Origin: JAFRXK01 sp045603305
Lineage (GTDB): Bacteria > Bacillota > Clostridia > Lachnospirales > Lachnospiraceae
Reading direction: 5' to 3'
Length of the DNA: 64,000 nt
Assembly (NCBI GenBank): GCA_045603305.1
Contig: JAZULV010000059.1
Span: 1-64,000 of the forward strand
The translations under genes were made by a program, and so were the position numbers. Shown here one piece after another: positions 25,287 to 33,835 of the stretch (position 1 is the stretch's first letter; each line of letters begins with the position of its first letter). The notes under the pieces are model-generated. The model saw only the letters and a program-made list of their open reading frames with translations, was not told the origin of the DNA and searched no databases.

Positions 25287-26342
25287 TTATTCTCCATAAA
25301 TAATCTTCTTAAGATCACTTCGACATGCTTCCAAATCCGGCACCAGCACCTTCATGCCTCTGATTGTCTGACTTGAATATGTTCCATCTGCCGGTATTCT
25401 GTATGTCTGAATCTCTGTCAGGTCCATGCCTAACACAAGAGTGGCATAAGAAATAATATCTGTATTTGACATATCTGTTGCAATACATGGTAAAAGCTGG
25501 TTGATAAGTTCAAAAATCTTAGTAGGATTTTCGTTTTTAAGTTTATTGAATGCCGCTGTAACTACTGCTCTCTGCCTTTCAGTTCTTTCAAAGTCATTTC
25601 GTCCAACCTTTCTCGTACGCGCATACATAAGTGCTTCTTCTCCGGTCAGATGATTACTTCCTACAACATATTTATCTGTTCCTGTTATTCTGTTAAAATA
25701 CTCTGCTTCATAGTCCTTTAATACAATATCAACACCACCCAGGGTATCTACTATCGTCATAAATCCATAGAAATCAACTTCAACATTGGCATCTATTTCA
25801 ATTCCAAAATTCAATTTAATAACTTCGTTAAGAAGAGGCATCCCTCCAAAAGCATACGCTGCATTAATTCTGTTATCCTTATATCCCGGTATCTGCACAT
25901 AACTGTCTCTAAGCAGTGATGTAATTATAACTGTCTTATCCCTCTTATTAACAGAAGCAATCATCATTGAATCAGAACGCTGACGTCCCTGTCCTTCTCT
26001 TCTATCCTGACCAATAAGAAGTATATTTATCACATTGTCCTGATTCTCTTTATCAGCAGACTCACTTTCTTCTGAAGGTGAAGTCTCAGGCCAGGTTACA
26101 TCTTCCGGCTTAAGAGTATCCTCCGACACATTGGAATCTGTTTCGAACTCTTCTCCTGAAAAAGCTGTTTCTGTCTCAAACTCTGTTGGATCAATTCTGT
26201 TAATCTTATTAAGCATTGAAGATATAAAGATTGCTGCACCTGTAACCACAAGCAATACTATTATTATAAACGCCAGAAGCATTTTTTTCCATAATTTCAT
26301 TTTTTTCTTTGGCTTTTCCTCGATAGTATTAACGACTTCCAT
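25287..26342 (-). CDS. LytR-CpsA-Psr family protein
   Basis: 351 residues from the ATG at 26342 (GGGAGG 7 nt upstream). A Lys-rich cytoplasmic N-terminus and a membrane segment (about 18-40) are followed by an acidic Ser/Glu/Thr linker and the LCP domain with NILLIGQDRREG, RSDSMMIASVN, SLLRDSYVQIPG and ARTRKVGRNDFERTERQ; the Asp and Arg residues bind the polyprenyl pyrophosphate. LCP enzymes attach capsule or teichoic-type polymers to peptidoglycan. First gene of the run ending with the ABC exporter. Confidence 0.93.
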   Translation of the reverse strand: MEVVNTIEEKPKKKMKLWKKMLLAFIIIVLLVVTGAAIFISSMLNKINRIDPTEFETETAFSGEEFETDSNVSEDTLKPEDVTWPETSPSEESESADKENQDNVINILLIGQDRREGQGRQRSDSMMIASVNKRDKTVIITSLLRDSYVQIPGYKDNRINAAYAFGGMPLLNEVIKLNFGIEIDANVEVDFYGFMTIVDTLGGVDIVLKDYEAEYFNRITGTDKYVVGSNHLTGEEALMYARTRKVGRNDFERTERQRAVVTAAFNKLKNENPTKIFELINQLLPCIATDMSNTDIISYATLVLGMDLTEIQTYRIPADGTYSSQTIRGMKVLVPDLEACRSDLKKIIYGE

Positions 26343-26417
26343 AACCAAACCTCCCTCATACACATATGTCTTTACATGCGTACTATAATACTAAATAAAT
26401 GTATCCATATATAAAAT

Positions 26418-26446
26418 ATTATATCCAATAGCAGCTTAAAAAGCAA
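26418..26446 (-). promoter_or_regulatory. Promoter of the LCP-PqqD-exporter operon
   Basis: Minus strand: TTGCTT -35 (26441-26446), 17-nt spacer and perfect TATAAT -10 (26418-26423). The leader is about 70 nt. Confidence 0.7.
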
Positions 26447-26474
26447 ACTAATTATTATTCACTGTTTCCTTGTT

Positions 26475-26527
26475 GTCATATTTACCACTAATACATGTTT
26501 TTTTCGTCATATTTACCACTAATACAT
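26475..26527 (+). repeat. Two 22-bp direct repeats upstream of msmX
   Basis: The 22-mer GTCATATTTACCACTAATACAT occurs at 26475-26496 and again, unchanged, at 26506-26527: a 31-bp period, about three helical turns. Each copy is followed by a T-run. It lies between the divergent LCP and msmX promoters and could be a pair of regulator sites. No known operator was recognised. Confidence 0.75.
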
Positions 26528-26614
26528 ATTTTTCTTTACTGCAATAATCAATTTAACAATAAAAGCCTTCTTTATTTGTATAATCGCCCTATAGTGTTTT
26601 TTATAAACATGTAC

Positions 26615-26620
26615 TATAAT
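26615..26620 (+). promoter_or_regulatory. -10 element of the msmX promoter
   Basis: Perfect TATAAT 36 nt before the msmX ATG. The region 17 nt upstream (TAGTGT at 26592) is a poor -35, so an activator is possible. Confidence 0.5.
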
Positions 26621-26655
26621 TGTAACAGTAATAAAACACAGGAGGTATTATTTTA

Positions 26656-27768
26656 ATGGCAAGTTTATCATTAAAGAATATTTACAAAGTTTATCCTAAC
26701 GGATTTGAAGCTGTTAAGGATTTCAATCTTGAGATTGAAGATAAGGAATTCATCATCTTCGTTGGACCTTCAGGTTGTGGTAAGTCAACAACTCTTCGTA
26801 TGATCGCTGGTCTTGAAGAGATTTCATCAGGTGAATTAAGAATTGATGACAAGGTAGTTAACGAGGTAGAGCCTAAGGACAGAGATATCGCTATGGTATT
26901 CCAGAACTACGCTCTTTACCCACATATGACAGTATATGATAACATGGCATTTGGTCTTAAGTTAAGAAAGGTACCAAAGGCTCAGATCGACCAGATGGTT
27001 AAGGAAGCTGCTAAGATTCTTAACCTTGGCGAACTCTTAGACCGTAAGCCAAAGGCTCTTTCAGGTGGTCAGAGACAGCGTGTTGCTATGGGTCGTGCTA
27101 TCGTTCGTAATCCTAAGGTATTCCTTATGGATGAGCCTCTTTCAAACCTTGATTCTAAGCTTCGTGTTCAGATGCGTATTGAGATTTCTAAGCTTCACCA
27201 GAGACTTGGTGCTACAATCATCTACGTTACACACGACCAGACAGAGGCTATGACACTTGGTACAAGAATCGTTGTTCTTAAGGATGGTGTTATCCAGCAG
27301 GTTGACACACCTCAGAACCTTTACGATTATCCGGAGAACCTCTTCGTTGCAGGTTTCATCGGTTCACCTCAGATGAACTTCTTAGATGCTGAATGTACAA
27401 TCAACGGCAGCGACGTTAAGCTTACAGTTGGTGAGCACGTTATTAAGGTTCCAGCTGATAAGGCTGCTAAGCTTGTTGAAGGCGAGTATGATGGCAAGAC
27501 AGTTGTTATCGGTATCCGTCCTGAAGACGTTGAAGATGCTCGTATCTTAATCAAGTCTGATGGAGATACAGTAGTTGAGTCAACAATCAAGGTTTACGAG
27601 ATGCTTGGTGCTGAAGTATTCCTTTACTTCGATGTTGAAGGTTTCCCTATGACAGCAAGAGTTGACCCACGTACAACAGCCAGAACAGGCGATACAATTA
27701 AGTTCTCACTTAATACAGACAAGTTACATATCTTCGATAAGGAAACACAGAAGGTTATCGCTAACTAA
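26656..27768 (+). CDS. msmX: MsmX/UgpC-type sugar ABC transporter ATPase
   Basis: 370 residues: NBD (1-235) with Walker A GPSGCGKST, signature LSGGQRQRVAMGRA and Walker B VFLMDEPLSNLD, then the MalK-like regulatory/OBE domain (240-370). Such ATPases energise many different sugar importers whose permeases are encoded elsewhere, and no permease is beside it here. AGGAGG 10 nt upstream of ATG. Codon use is sharply different from its neighbours, with CGT for Arg and GGT, GCT and GTT in long runs, as expected of a very highly expressed gene. Bounded by its own promoter and terminator. Confidence 0.95.
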   Translation: MASLSLKNIYKVYPNGFEAVKDFNLEIEDKEFIIFVGPSGCGKSTTLRMIAGLEEISSGELRIDDKVVNEVEPKDRDIAMVFQNYALYPHMTVYDNMAFGLKLRKVPKAQIDQMVKEAAKILNLGELLDRKPKALSGGQRQRVAMGRAIVRNPKVFLMDEPLSNLDSKLRVQMRIEISKLHQRLGATIIYVTHDQTEAMTLGTRIVVLKDGVIQQVDTPQNLYDYPENLFVAGFIGSPQMNFLDAECTINGSDVKLTVGEHVIKVPADKAAKLVEGEYDGKTVVIGIRPEDVEDARILIKSDGDTVVESTIKVYEMLGAEVFLYFDVEGFPMTARVDPRTTARTGDTIKFSLNTDKLHIFDKETQKVIAN

Positions 27769-27788
27769 TATATGCATTACATACTTTC

Positions 27789-27817
27789 AGGTGCAGATTA
27801 TTCTGCACCTGTTTTTT
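27789..27817 (+). terminator. Terminator of msmX
   Basis: Perfect 9-bp stem AGGTGCAGA (27789-27797) with TCTGCACCT (27802-27810), 4-nt loop, then GTTTTTT. Confidence 0.9.
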
Positions 27818-27932
27818 ATCAATACTCCAACTATCATGGTATAAATCCAGTGATATATCACATTATAAAACAATAACCATTAATCTTCTGAAAGCATAAC
27901 AATTAACACTTAGTAAAATATACAGATTTAAT

Positions 27933-27961
27933 TTGACACAATAACCCAAGTGAAATAAAAT
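27933..27961 (+). promoter_or_regulatory. Sigma-A promoter of the CdaR-like regulator
   Basis: Consensus TTGACA (27933-27938), 17-nt spacer, TAAAAT (27956-27961). Leader of about 39 nt. Confidence 0.75.
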
Positions 27962-28006
27962 AAAAATATATAATTATTTATATAAATTGTATTCGGAGGT
28001 GTTTCC

Positions 28007-29083
28007 ATGATAAGCAACCATGTACTGCAATCATCTTTAGAAGAACTAAAATCAATTACCCGCATCGATTTGGCATTAATAGATCTAAACGGACAGTTTG
28101 TTGCTTCAACCTATGAGACTGACGAGGATATTTCAAATCTGATTTACGCTTTTCTTGACTCTCCTGCTAACAGTCAGGCTATGAAGCAGCAGCATTTTTT
28201 TAAGGTTCTTTATGAAGATGAGCCGGAGTATGTACTTATATCAAAAGGTATCAGTGATGATGCATATATGATAGGACGGGTTGCCGTAAGTCAGATTCAG
28301 ACCCTTCTTGTGGCTTACAAGGATAAGTATGACAAGCATAATTTTATCCAGAACCTTCTCATGGATAACCTTCTGTTAGTCGATATTCATAACCGTGCTT
28401 CCAAGCTCCATATTCAGTCTGCCATCCCTAGGGTGATATTTATAATTGAAACTCCTCGCGGCAGCTATAATGAAGCTCTTGAAACTGTAAAGAACATCTT
28501 TTTATCCAATGAAGATTTTGTAACAACCATTGATGAAGATAATATAATACTTATCAAACAGTTAAATGAATCAGACCGTGTACAACAGATTGATGACATC
28601 GCAAATACTCTGCTTGATATGATTAATAGTGAGGCCATGATTAAAGTACGTATCGCCTCCGGAACAGTAGTAAATGATCTAAGCGAACTCTCCCGCTCTT
28701 ATAAAGAAGCTAAGATGGCTTTAGAAGTTGGAAAGATTTTTTATCCGGAGAAGAATACTATAACCTACGGTTCTTTGGGAATAGGAAGACTAATTTACCA
28801 GATTCCGATGTCACTTTGTAAGATGTTTATCAAAGAAATTTTCGGCGATGAGTTACCTGATGTTTTTGATGATGAGACTTTATCAACAATCAGTAAGTTT
28901 TTCAATAACAATCTAAATGTATCCGAAACATCAAGACAGTTATATGTACACCGCAACACTTTGGTATACCGACTTGAAAAAATACAGAAAAGCACAGGAC
29001 TTGACATACGTTCTTTTGAAGATGCAATGACCTTCAAACTAGCGTTAATGGTTCTTAGTCTTATGAACCATTTAGAAGTTTAA
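28007..29083 (+). CDS. CdaR/PucR-type transcriptional regulator
   Basis: 358 residues. The N-terminal part (1-125) resembles the sugar-diacid/sensor domain of CdaR, the middle (about 130-260) the GGDEF-like CdaR domain with LSRSYKEAKMALEVG, and the C-terminus (about 295-350) a PucR-type HTH with ETSRQLYVHRNTLVYRLEKIQKSTGLD. CGGAGGTG precedes the ATG. It is likely a ligand-responsive activator of sugar genes; being 238 nt after msmX on the same strand it may control carbohydrate uptake, but this is inference. The ligand is unknown. Confidence 0.86.
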   Translation: MISNHVLQSSLEELKSITRIDLALIDLNGQFVASTYETDEDISNLIYAFLDSPANSQAMKQQHFFKVLYEDEPEYVLISKGISDDAYMIGRVAVSQIQTLLVAYKDKYDKHNFIQNLLMDNLLLVDIHNRASKLHIQSAIPRVIFIIETPRGSYNEALETVKNIFLSNEDFVTTIDEDNIILIKQLNESDRVQQIDDIANTLLDMINSEAMIKVRIASGTVVNDLSELSRSYKEAKMALEVGKIFYPEKNTITYGSLGIGRLIYQIPMSLCKMFIKEIFGDELPDVFDDETLSTISKFFNNNLNVSETSRQLYVHRNTLVYRLEKIQKSTGLDIRSFEDAMTFKLALMVLSLMNHLEV

Positions 29084-29092
29084 TAAACTAAT

Positions 29093-29143
29093 AAAGACCT
29101 TTCTTTTAAGCTATACTCTGTAAAGCATCAAAGAAAGGTCTTT
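29093..29143. terminator. Bidirectional terminator
   Basis: A 14-bp perfect stem AAAGACCTTTCTTT (29093-29106) with AAAGAAAGGTCTTT (29130-29143) lies between the convergent regulator and the next gene, with a T-rich end on the plus strand. Confidence 0.85.
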
Positions 29144-29178
29144 TATATTTAACTAATATTTATATTACATAAGAATAA

Positions 29179-30348
29179 CTATTCTGCATATCCGATATCC
29201 ACAGTCAACACCTGGCTATTACTTGTGAAATAATGGCTCGCTCCCTGAGTACGTGTTTCTCCCGGAGCAATATTTTCAATCTTGGCTCTATATGTAATAC
29301 CACCCAAATATGCTCCGCCATCTATATATATCTTATAATACACATAAGCTGTGTCAATAGTCTTATCCGAATTATTAGTAAGTGAAATCAAGTTGTCTGA
29401 AGCAGAAGCCACTACTTCTGATGAATGCATATCACGTTCCATATACGCAGTTATATTTCCGCTATAAGTAATTGTCTCATTTCCTTCAAAGTACTTTCTG
29501 TTCTTTTCGAGCACTATAGCTGATGTATTAGCCGGAAGATTGGTTATCACAAAATTAAGTGGTTCTCCACTCTTAACATCAAAACTTAATGCCGAATACT
29601 GTATCATCTTATCAGATGTATTTGTAATAATCATAGCGGCAACATTCTCAACTTCTTCATCACTTGCGTCTTCAACATATGGTCCTACAAATGATCCGAT
29701 AGATTCTATAACAATCCCGGTCTCCTCTACTTTATATGGAAGCTTAACACCAAACACAAGGTTCTCTTTATCACTTGAAGAGTACATTGGCGCATAACCT
29801 TTAATCTTTGAATAATCAAGTTCACTATTCTCCGGAGTCTTAAGTGCCTCGCTCTTACTTATATCACCATAAGATATATATGTAGTTAATGGAGTCTTAG
29901 GAATATCCACAGACTGTTCTACATCACCGTTTGGCTTAATAACTTCTGTGACAGTAGTTCCATCCGGCAATATGGTATCTTTAATTTGATTCCCGTCTTT
30001 ATCTTTATAGCTCTCAACAACCTTATCGCTGCCATCAGGAAGTTCTTCTCTATCTATTGATACAAGATAACCGTCTTCGTTTACATAGTACTCACTCTTA
30101 TTGCCATCTGCGTCAGTAATCACTGTAATCTCTTTTCCCGATTCATCTACATATTCATCAACTATACTTCCTTCAGGAATATCCAGCAAATCTTTCACCT
30201 TTGGTCTGTTATCTTTTAATGCAAAGAAAACAACTGCGATAATTACCGCAATCAGCACTAATGCCAAAATGCCTAAAATCATAACATTCTTTTCTTTGGC
30301 GGCAATACCTTTATTTTTTTTATTCTTTTTATTACTCTTTTTACTCAT
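29179..30348 (-). CDS. Membrane-anchored hypothetical protein
   Basis: 389 residues from the ATG at 30348 (AAGGA upstream). A Lys/Asn-rich N-terminus and one membrane segment (about 21-42) are followed by a stretch of short charged repeats with alternating DG/DADGN/DKDGN turns (about 55-140), then a beta-rich domain from about 180 to the end with polar loops. No catalytic motif recognised. It looks like a surface-exposed anchored protein. It follows the Wzt-like gene by 118 nt on the same strand. Confidence 0.7.
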   Translation of the reverse strand: MSKKSNKKNKKNKGIAAKEKNVMILGILALVLIAVIIAVVFFALKDNRPKVKDLLDIPEGSIVDEYVDESGKEITVITDADGNKSEYYVNEDGYLVSIDREELPDGSDKVVESYKDKDGNQIKDTILPDGTTVTEVIKPNGDVEQSVDIPKTPLTTYISYGDISKSEALKTPENSELDYSKIKGYAPMYSSSDKENLVFGVKLPYKVEETGIVIESIGSFVGPYVEDASDEEVENVAAMIITNTSDKMIQYSALSFDVKSGEPLNFVITNLPANTSAIVLEKNRKYFEGNETITYSGNITAYMERDMHSSEVVASASDNLISLTNNSDKTIDTAYVYYKIYIDGGAYLGGITYRAKIENIAPGETRTQGASHYFTSNSQVLTVDIGYAE

Positions 30349-30481
30349 TACAATTCCTTTCATATGCTTTTTCGCAAATCTGTATGGTATCCTGTTTGTA
30401 AAATTTTCACGCTACATTGATTTTATATGATTTATATCTAAATATCAATACTACCGGCTAATATTCAAACATAATTCACAA

Positions 30482-31756
30482 TTAATTATCAACATCAATA
30501 ATTTCAGGATCATCCAGTCTCATGCGTCCCCAAAGACGATAGTTCCACATAATATCATTGACCGAATTAATTCTGCAGAAATACAACGAAGGTACACGAT
30601 CTAAATCCTCACAACCTCCTATACTTCCCTTTCTGAACATACAATAATACCCGCTGTATGTTCCCGGTACCAGAGAAGATATATCAAGTGAAAATACTTT
30701 TTCAATTGTTTCTCCTGCTTTAAAACTGCCTATATCAAACACTATAGATGAGGCCACTGCTACTCTGTCAGTAGACCATATCTCATAACGAAAACATAAA
30801 TCTTCCACATCTTCATTACATCGCCACTTCAAAAGAAGCTGCATTCTTTCATCATCAGTAAACTGTATACTGTCGTGTTTTTGATAAGCTGCATATTCAA
30901 TTTTTAAAACATTCTTATGAGATATTACATAATCTTTATCAGTGGTATAACTTCTACTAAACTCATGCTTTACCGCATTGTTAAGATATAGTTCTACTGC
31001 CTTGCCGGTATCACCATCAAATATAATCTCGCCTTTATCTATAACAATACATCTGTTGCACAATCTTTGAATGGTACTCATATTATGACTTACATATAAT
31101 ATGGTCTTACCTTCATTAGAAGATACTTCGTCCATCTTACCTAAGCACTTCTCCTGAAATGCCATGTCACCTACCGCCAGAACCTCATCCATAATGAGTA
31201 TATCTGCATCAAGATGAGCTGCTACAGCAAAAGCTAATTTCACATACATTCCGGAGGAATATCTTTTGACCGGAGTATCTATAAATTGTCTGCATTCGGA
31301 AAAGTCGATAATGGCCTCTATCTTCTTATCTACTTCTGCCTTACTCATGCCTAAAATAGAACCATTGAGATAAATATTCTCTCTGCCTGTAAGTTCCGCA
31401 TGAAAACCTGTTCCGACTTCCAGCATACTTGCGACTTTTCCTTTTATCTTTACGCTGCCTTTCGTCGGTGCAGTAATTCTTGAAATAATTTTTAAAAGAG
31501 TAGATTTACCGGCACCATTACCGCCTATAATACCTACTCTTTCACCTTTATGTACTTTCAGGTTAACATTACTTAAAGCATTAAACACTTTGTTGGCTGC
31601 ATAACCTTCAGAACCTACAGGTAAATTGGGGTCTTCTTTTTTACACAGACGTGCCCACATGCTCTGCAGCTCTGCCCTCAAAGTTGCACCACCAATAAGA
31701 CCTGTTCTATATTCCTTATATAGTTGTTCAACAAGTATAACTAATTCCTGCTCCAA
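30482..31756 (-). CDS. Wzt/TagH-like polysaccharide ABC ATPase
   Basis: 424 residues. The start is TTG at 31756, chosen because TGAGGAG lies 6 nt upstream. NBD at about 10-260: Walker A GGNGAGKST, signature YSSGM and Walker B ILIMDEVLAVGD, typical of polysaccharide and teichoic acid exporters (ABC-2/TagH/RfbE). The N-terminal LYKEYR(T)G...LRAELQSMWARL is the family's characteristic lead-in. The C-terminal 150 residues form a Wzt-type carbohydrate-binding beta-sandwich. No membrane partner (Wzm/TagG) is visible in the window, which is odd, as the two genes are normally adjacent. Confidence 0.9.
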   Translation of the reverse strand: MEQELVILVEQLYKEYRTGLIGGATLRAELQSMWARLCKKEDPNLPVGSEGYAANKVFNALSNVNLKVHKGERVGIIGGNGAGKSTLLKIISRITAPTKGSVKIKGKVASMLEVGTGFHAELTGRENIYLNGSILGMSKAEVDKKIEAIIDFSECRQFIDTPVKRYSSGMYVKLAFAVAAHLDADILIMDEVLAVGDMAFQEKCLGKMDEVSSNEGKTILYVSHNMSTIQRLCNRCIVIDKGEIIFDGDTGKAVELYLNNAVKHEFSRSYTTDKDYVISHKNVLKIEYAAYQKHDSIQFTDDERMQLLLKWRCNEDVEDLCFRYEIWSTDRVAVASSIVFDIGSFKAGETIEKVFSLDISSLVPGTYSGYYCMFRKGSIGGCEDLDRVPSLYFCRINSVNDIMWNYRLWGRMRLDDPEIIDVDN

Positions 31757-31811
31757 AACTGTCTCCTCAAACAATCATGCTACTACAAACCTATGCAACA
31801 TCACTATATGT

Positions 31812-33287
31812 TTATTTTGCACCTTTGCCTTTAAATACAACGAGAACTGTCTGGAATATAATCTTAACATCCAGCCAAATCGACCAGTTATCTATGTACT
31901 GCAAGTCTAAATTCACTACCTCTTCAAAATCATTAATATCACTTCGTCCACTTGCCTGCCATAGTCCGGTTAATCCCGGAGTTATACTTACCCTTCTCTT
32001 ATGATGAGCCTCATACTGTTCAAATTCATCCAGTGTAGGTGGCCTTGTGCCAACCAGACTCATATCACCCTTTAATATATTCCAAAATTGAGGTAACTCA
32101 TCGAGGCTTGTCTTTCTAATAAATTTACCAACCTTTGTAATTCTTGGGTCATCCTTCATCTTAAACATGAGACCGTTCATCTCATTCTTTTCCATGAGTT
32201 CCTTTTTACGTTCCTCAGCATCTACATACATGGAACGGAACTTATACATCTTAAATCGTCTTCCGTTCTTACCGATTCTGGTTTGTGCAAAGAACAATGG
32301 ACCCGGTGAATCAATCAAAATTGCCGGTGCCAGGAGCAAAGTAATAATTGCAGTTCCTAACAGTCCCACAATCGCACCACATATATCCATGGTTCTCTTT
32401 ACAAACATCATTCTAGGTTCGAAGAAATCAGGAGCATATGTAACTACATAATATCCGCCAAAATCACTCATGTACTTTTTACGATTTACCACAGCAGCGT
32501 CATATAACTGTATACTAACATTAACAGTTATACCCATACACTCAAACTTCTCAATTACTTCAATCATTGAAGCACCGCTCTGATAAGGTACATTAATAAA
32601 TATCTCATCAACAGCACTTCTCTGAACATACTCGTACATATTACGGTAATTAGCAACTACAGGTACTCCTCCGAATTTTAATCCTTTTTCAGATGAATCC
32701 AGCAAAATAATACCTGTAAATGTGTATTCCCACATGTTGCTATATTTTAATGTTCTGACTATTTCTTCAGCCCTGTCTGTTGTAGTCATAATTAGCAGGT
32801 TCTTAACACCTGCTTTCCCCTTCTTTACCATACGCATAACTACATCCTTATAAATGCAGCGTACAATCAATGATAGAGTAAACAACAGAGCAATAAATGA
32901 TCCGATAGCCATTCTGGAATAATCAGAATTTGGTCCAAGAACTAAAATCAATACAGAAACCGCAGCAACTATTATTATTGTAGACTTTAGTACTTCTCCC
33001 AGCTCTTCAAAAAAATCTCTCTTTAATATTCGTTTTGGATTAATTAATATGGTTCTGCATAAGATATTAACCATACAAATATAAATTATAAATACGCCCA
33101 GCTCTATCGGATAACCACACTTATTGCTTTGCTTTATAATATCCATAGCTATATAGTCAGATAGTATTGCAGAAATAACAATGCATATACTATCCAGCAG
33201 ACGTACTACCACTCTTTGTCTTACCTGCGCCTGTCGTTCCACCGAAACTACCTTCTCTTTCATATTACGTAAATCAATTATACTCAT
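31812..33287 (-). CDS. Polyprenyl-phosphate sugar-1-P transferase
   Basis: 491 residues, WbaP/CpsE type. Four to five membrane segments (about 30-150), a CoA-binding-like domain (about 165-260), a further membrane segment (about 285-315) and the catalytic C-terminus with KMYKFRSM, RKTSLDELPQFWNIL, GDMSLVGTRPP and PGLTGLWQASGRS. It adds the first sugar phosphate to undecaprenyl phosphate and so starts the surface polymer. There is no ribosome site before the ATG at 33287; a 16-bp palindrome fills that place. A start at 33263 lacks one as well. Confidence 0.93.
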   Translation of the reverse strand: MSIIDLRNMKEKVVSVERQAQVRQRVVVRLLDSICIVISAILSDYIAMDIIKQSNKCGYPIELGVFIIYICMVNILCRTILINPKRILKRDFFEELGEVLKSTIIIVAAVSVLILVLGPNSDYSRMAIGSFIALLFTLSLIVRCIYKDVVMRMVKKGKAGVKNLLIMTTTDRAEEIVRTLKYSNMWEYTFTGIILLDSSEKGLKFGGVPVVANYRNMYEYVQRSAVDEIFINVPYQSGASMIEVIEKFECMGITVNVSIQLYDAAVVNRKKYMSDFGGYYVVTYAPDFFEPRMMFVKRTMDICGAIVGLLGTAIITLLLAPAILIDSPGPLFFAQTRIGKNGRRFKMYKFRSMYVDAEERKKELMEKNEMNGLMFKMKDDPRITKVGKFIRKTSLDELPQFWNILKGDMSLVGTRPPTLDEFEQYEAHHKRRVSITPGLTGLWQASGRSDINDFEEVVNLDLQYIDNWSIWLDVKIIFQTVLVVFKGKGAK

Positions 33288-33289
33288 TA

Positions 33290-33305
33290 ACTTATTCTAA
33301 TAAGT
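33290..33305. promoter_or_regulatory. 16-bp perfect palindrome at the transferase start
   Basis: ACTTATTCTAATAAGT is a perfect inverted repeat ending 2 nt before the start codon of the sugar-phosphate transferase, where a ribosome site would normally be. TATACT on the minus strand overlaps it (33303-33308), so transcripts could begin about 9 nt before the ATG. It may be an operator. Confidence 0.5.
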
Positions 33306-33384
33306 ATATATCTCTCCAACCGCCATGAATAAAAAAACATAAATTGAGAACACTAATAAAAAACAAAAGTTACGAGGTGAATAT

Positions 33385-33468
33385 ATGCTTGCTTTTATTC
33401 TTGGTTTTATGGGTGGAGTGATTTTTGGCATCATACTTATGTGTCTACTGCAAATATGCAGACACTAA
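33385..33468 (+). CDS. DUF3789-type one-helix membrane peptide
   Basis: 27 residues, nearly all one membrane helix: starts MLAFILGFMGG, ends LMCLLQICRH. This matches the small DUF3789 family common in Clostridia, often on mobile elements. GAGGTG lies 7 nt before the ATG. Its last four bases overlap tail-to-tail with the next small gene on the other strand. Function unknown. Confidence 0.7.
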   Translation: MLAFILGFMGGVIFGIILMCLLQICRH

Positions 33469-33638
33469 TGCCTCTTTTTCTTTTTTAACTTTTCATAGCT
33501 CTTTAATTCATGAAACAAAACAATTACCACACCTGCAATACAAACCCCCAACTGTATTGCGGCAGCAATTTTATCATTTTTAATTGTAAATTTTGAAACC
33601 TTTTCCTTGATATCTTCAATGTCAAAATCTACATTCAT
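33465..33638 (-). CDS. Small membrane protein, 57 residues
   Basis: Amphipathic charged N-terminus (MNVDFDIEDIKEKVSKF), one membrane helix at about 24-43 (AAAIQLGVCIAGVVIVLF) and a basic tail (LKKKKRH). GATGGTGA stands before the ATG at 33638, and a good promoter lies upstream. Not recognised as a named family; resembles small membrane proteins paired with DUF3789 in related genomes only by context. The remaining 33639-33835 stretch holds only its promoter. Confidence 0.6.
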   Translation of the reverse strand: MNVDFDIEDIKEKVSKFTIKNDKIAAAIQLGVCIAGVVIVLFHELKSYEKLKKKKRH

Positions 33639-33672
33639 GATTTCACCATCTTTCGTATCAAATCATAAAATA

Positions 33673-33701
33673 ATTCTACCATATTGAACTTTATAAGTCC
33701 A
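33673..33701 (-). promoter_or_regulatory. Promoter of the 57-residue protein
   Basis: Minus strand: TGGACT -35 (33696-33701), 17-nt spacer, TAGAAT -10 (33673-33678) with TGG extension, about 35 nt before the ATG. Confidence 0.55.
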
Positions 33702-33835
33702 TTGTGAAATTAAATATAGGCTAATTTTAAAGCTTTTTGTCAACAATAAACTGGATATATTATCCTCATTAGATAATTGTTTGAATATTTACACAAAATC
33801 ACTCAATTTATTTGTAAACTTCATACAATTCGTAT

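Noticed and set aside
26475..26527. Two 22-bp repeats as a CRISPR remnant
   Set aside because: Only two copies with a 9-nt gap, no cas genes, and the spacing is far too short for spacers.
33385..33638. Small membrane genes as proof of a prophage or integrated element
   Set aside because: No integrase, att-like repeats or phage structural genes are seen around them.
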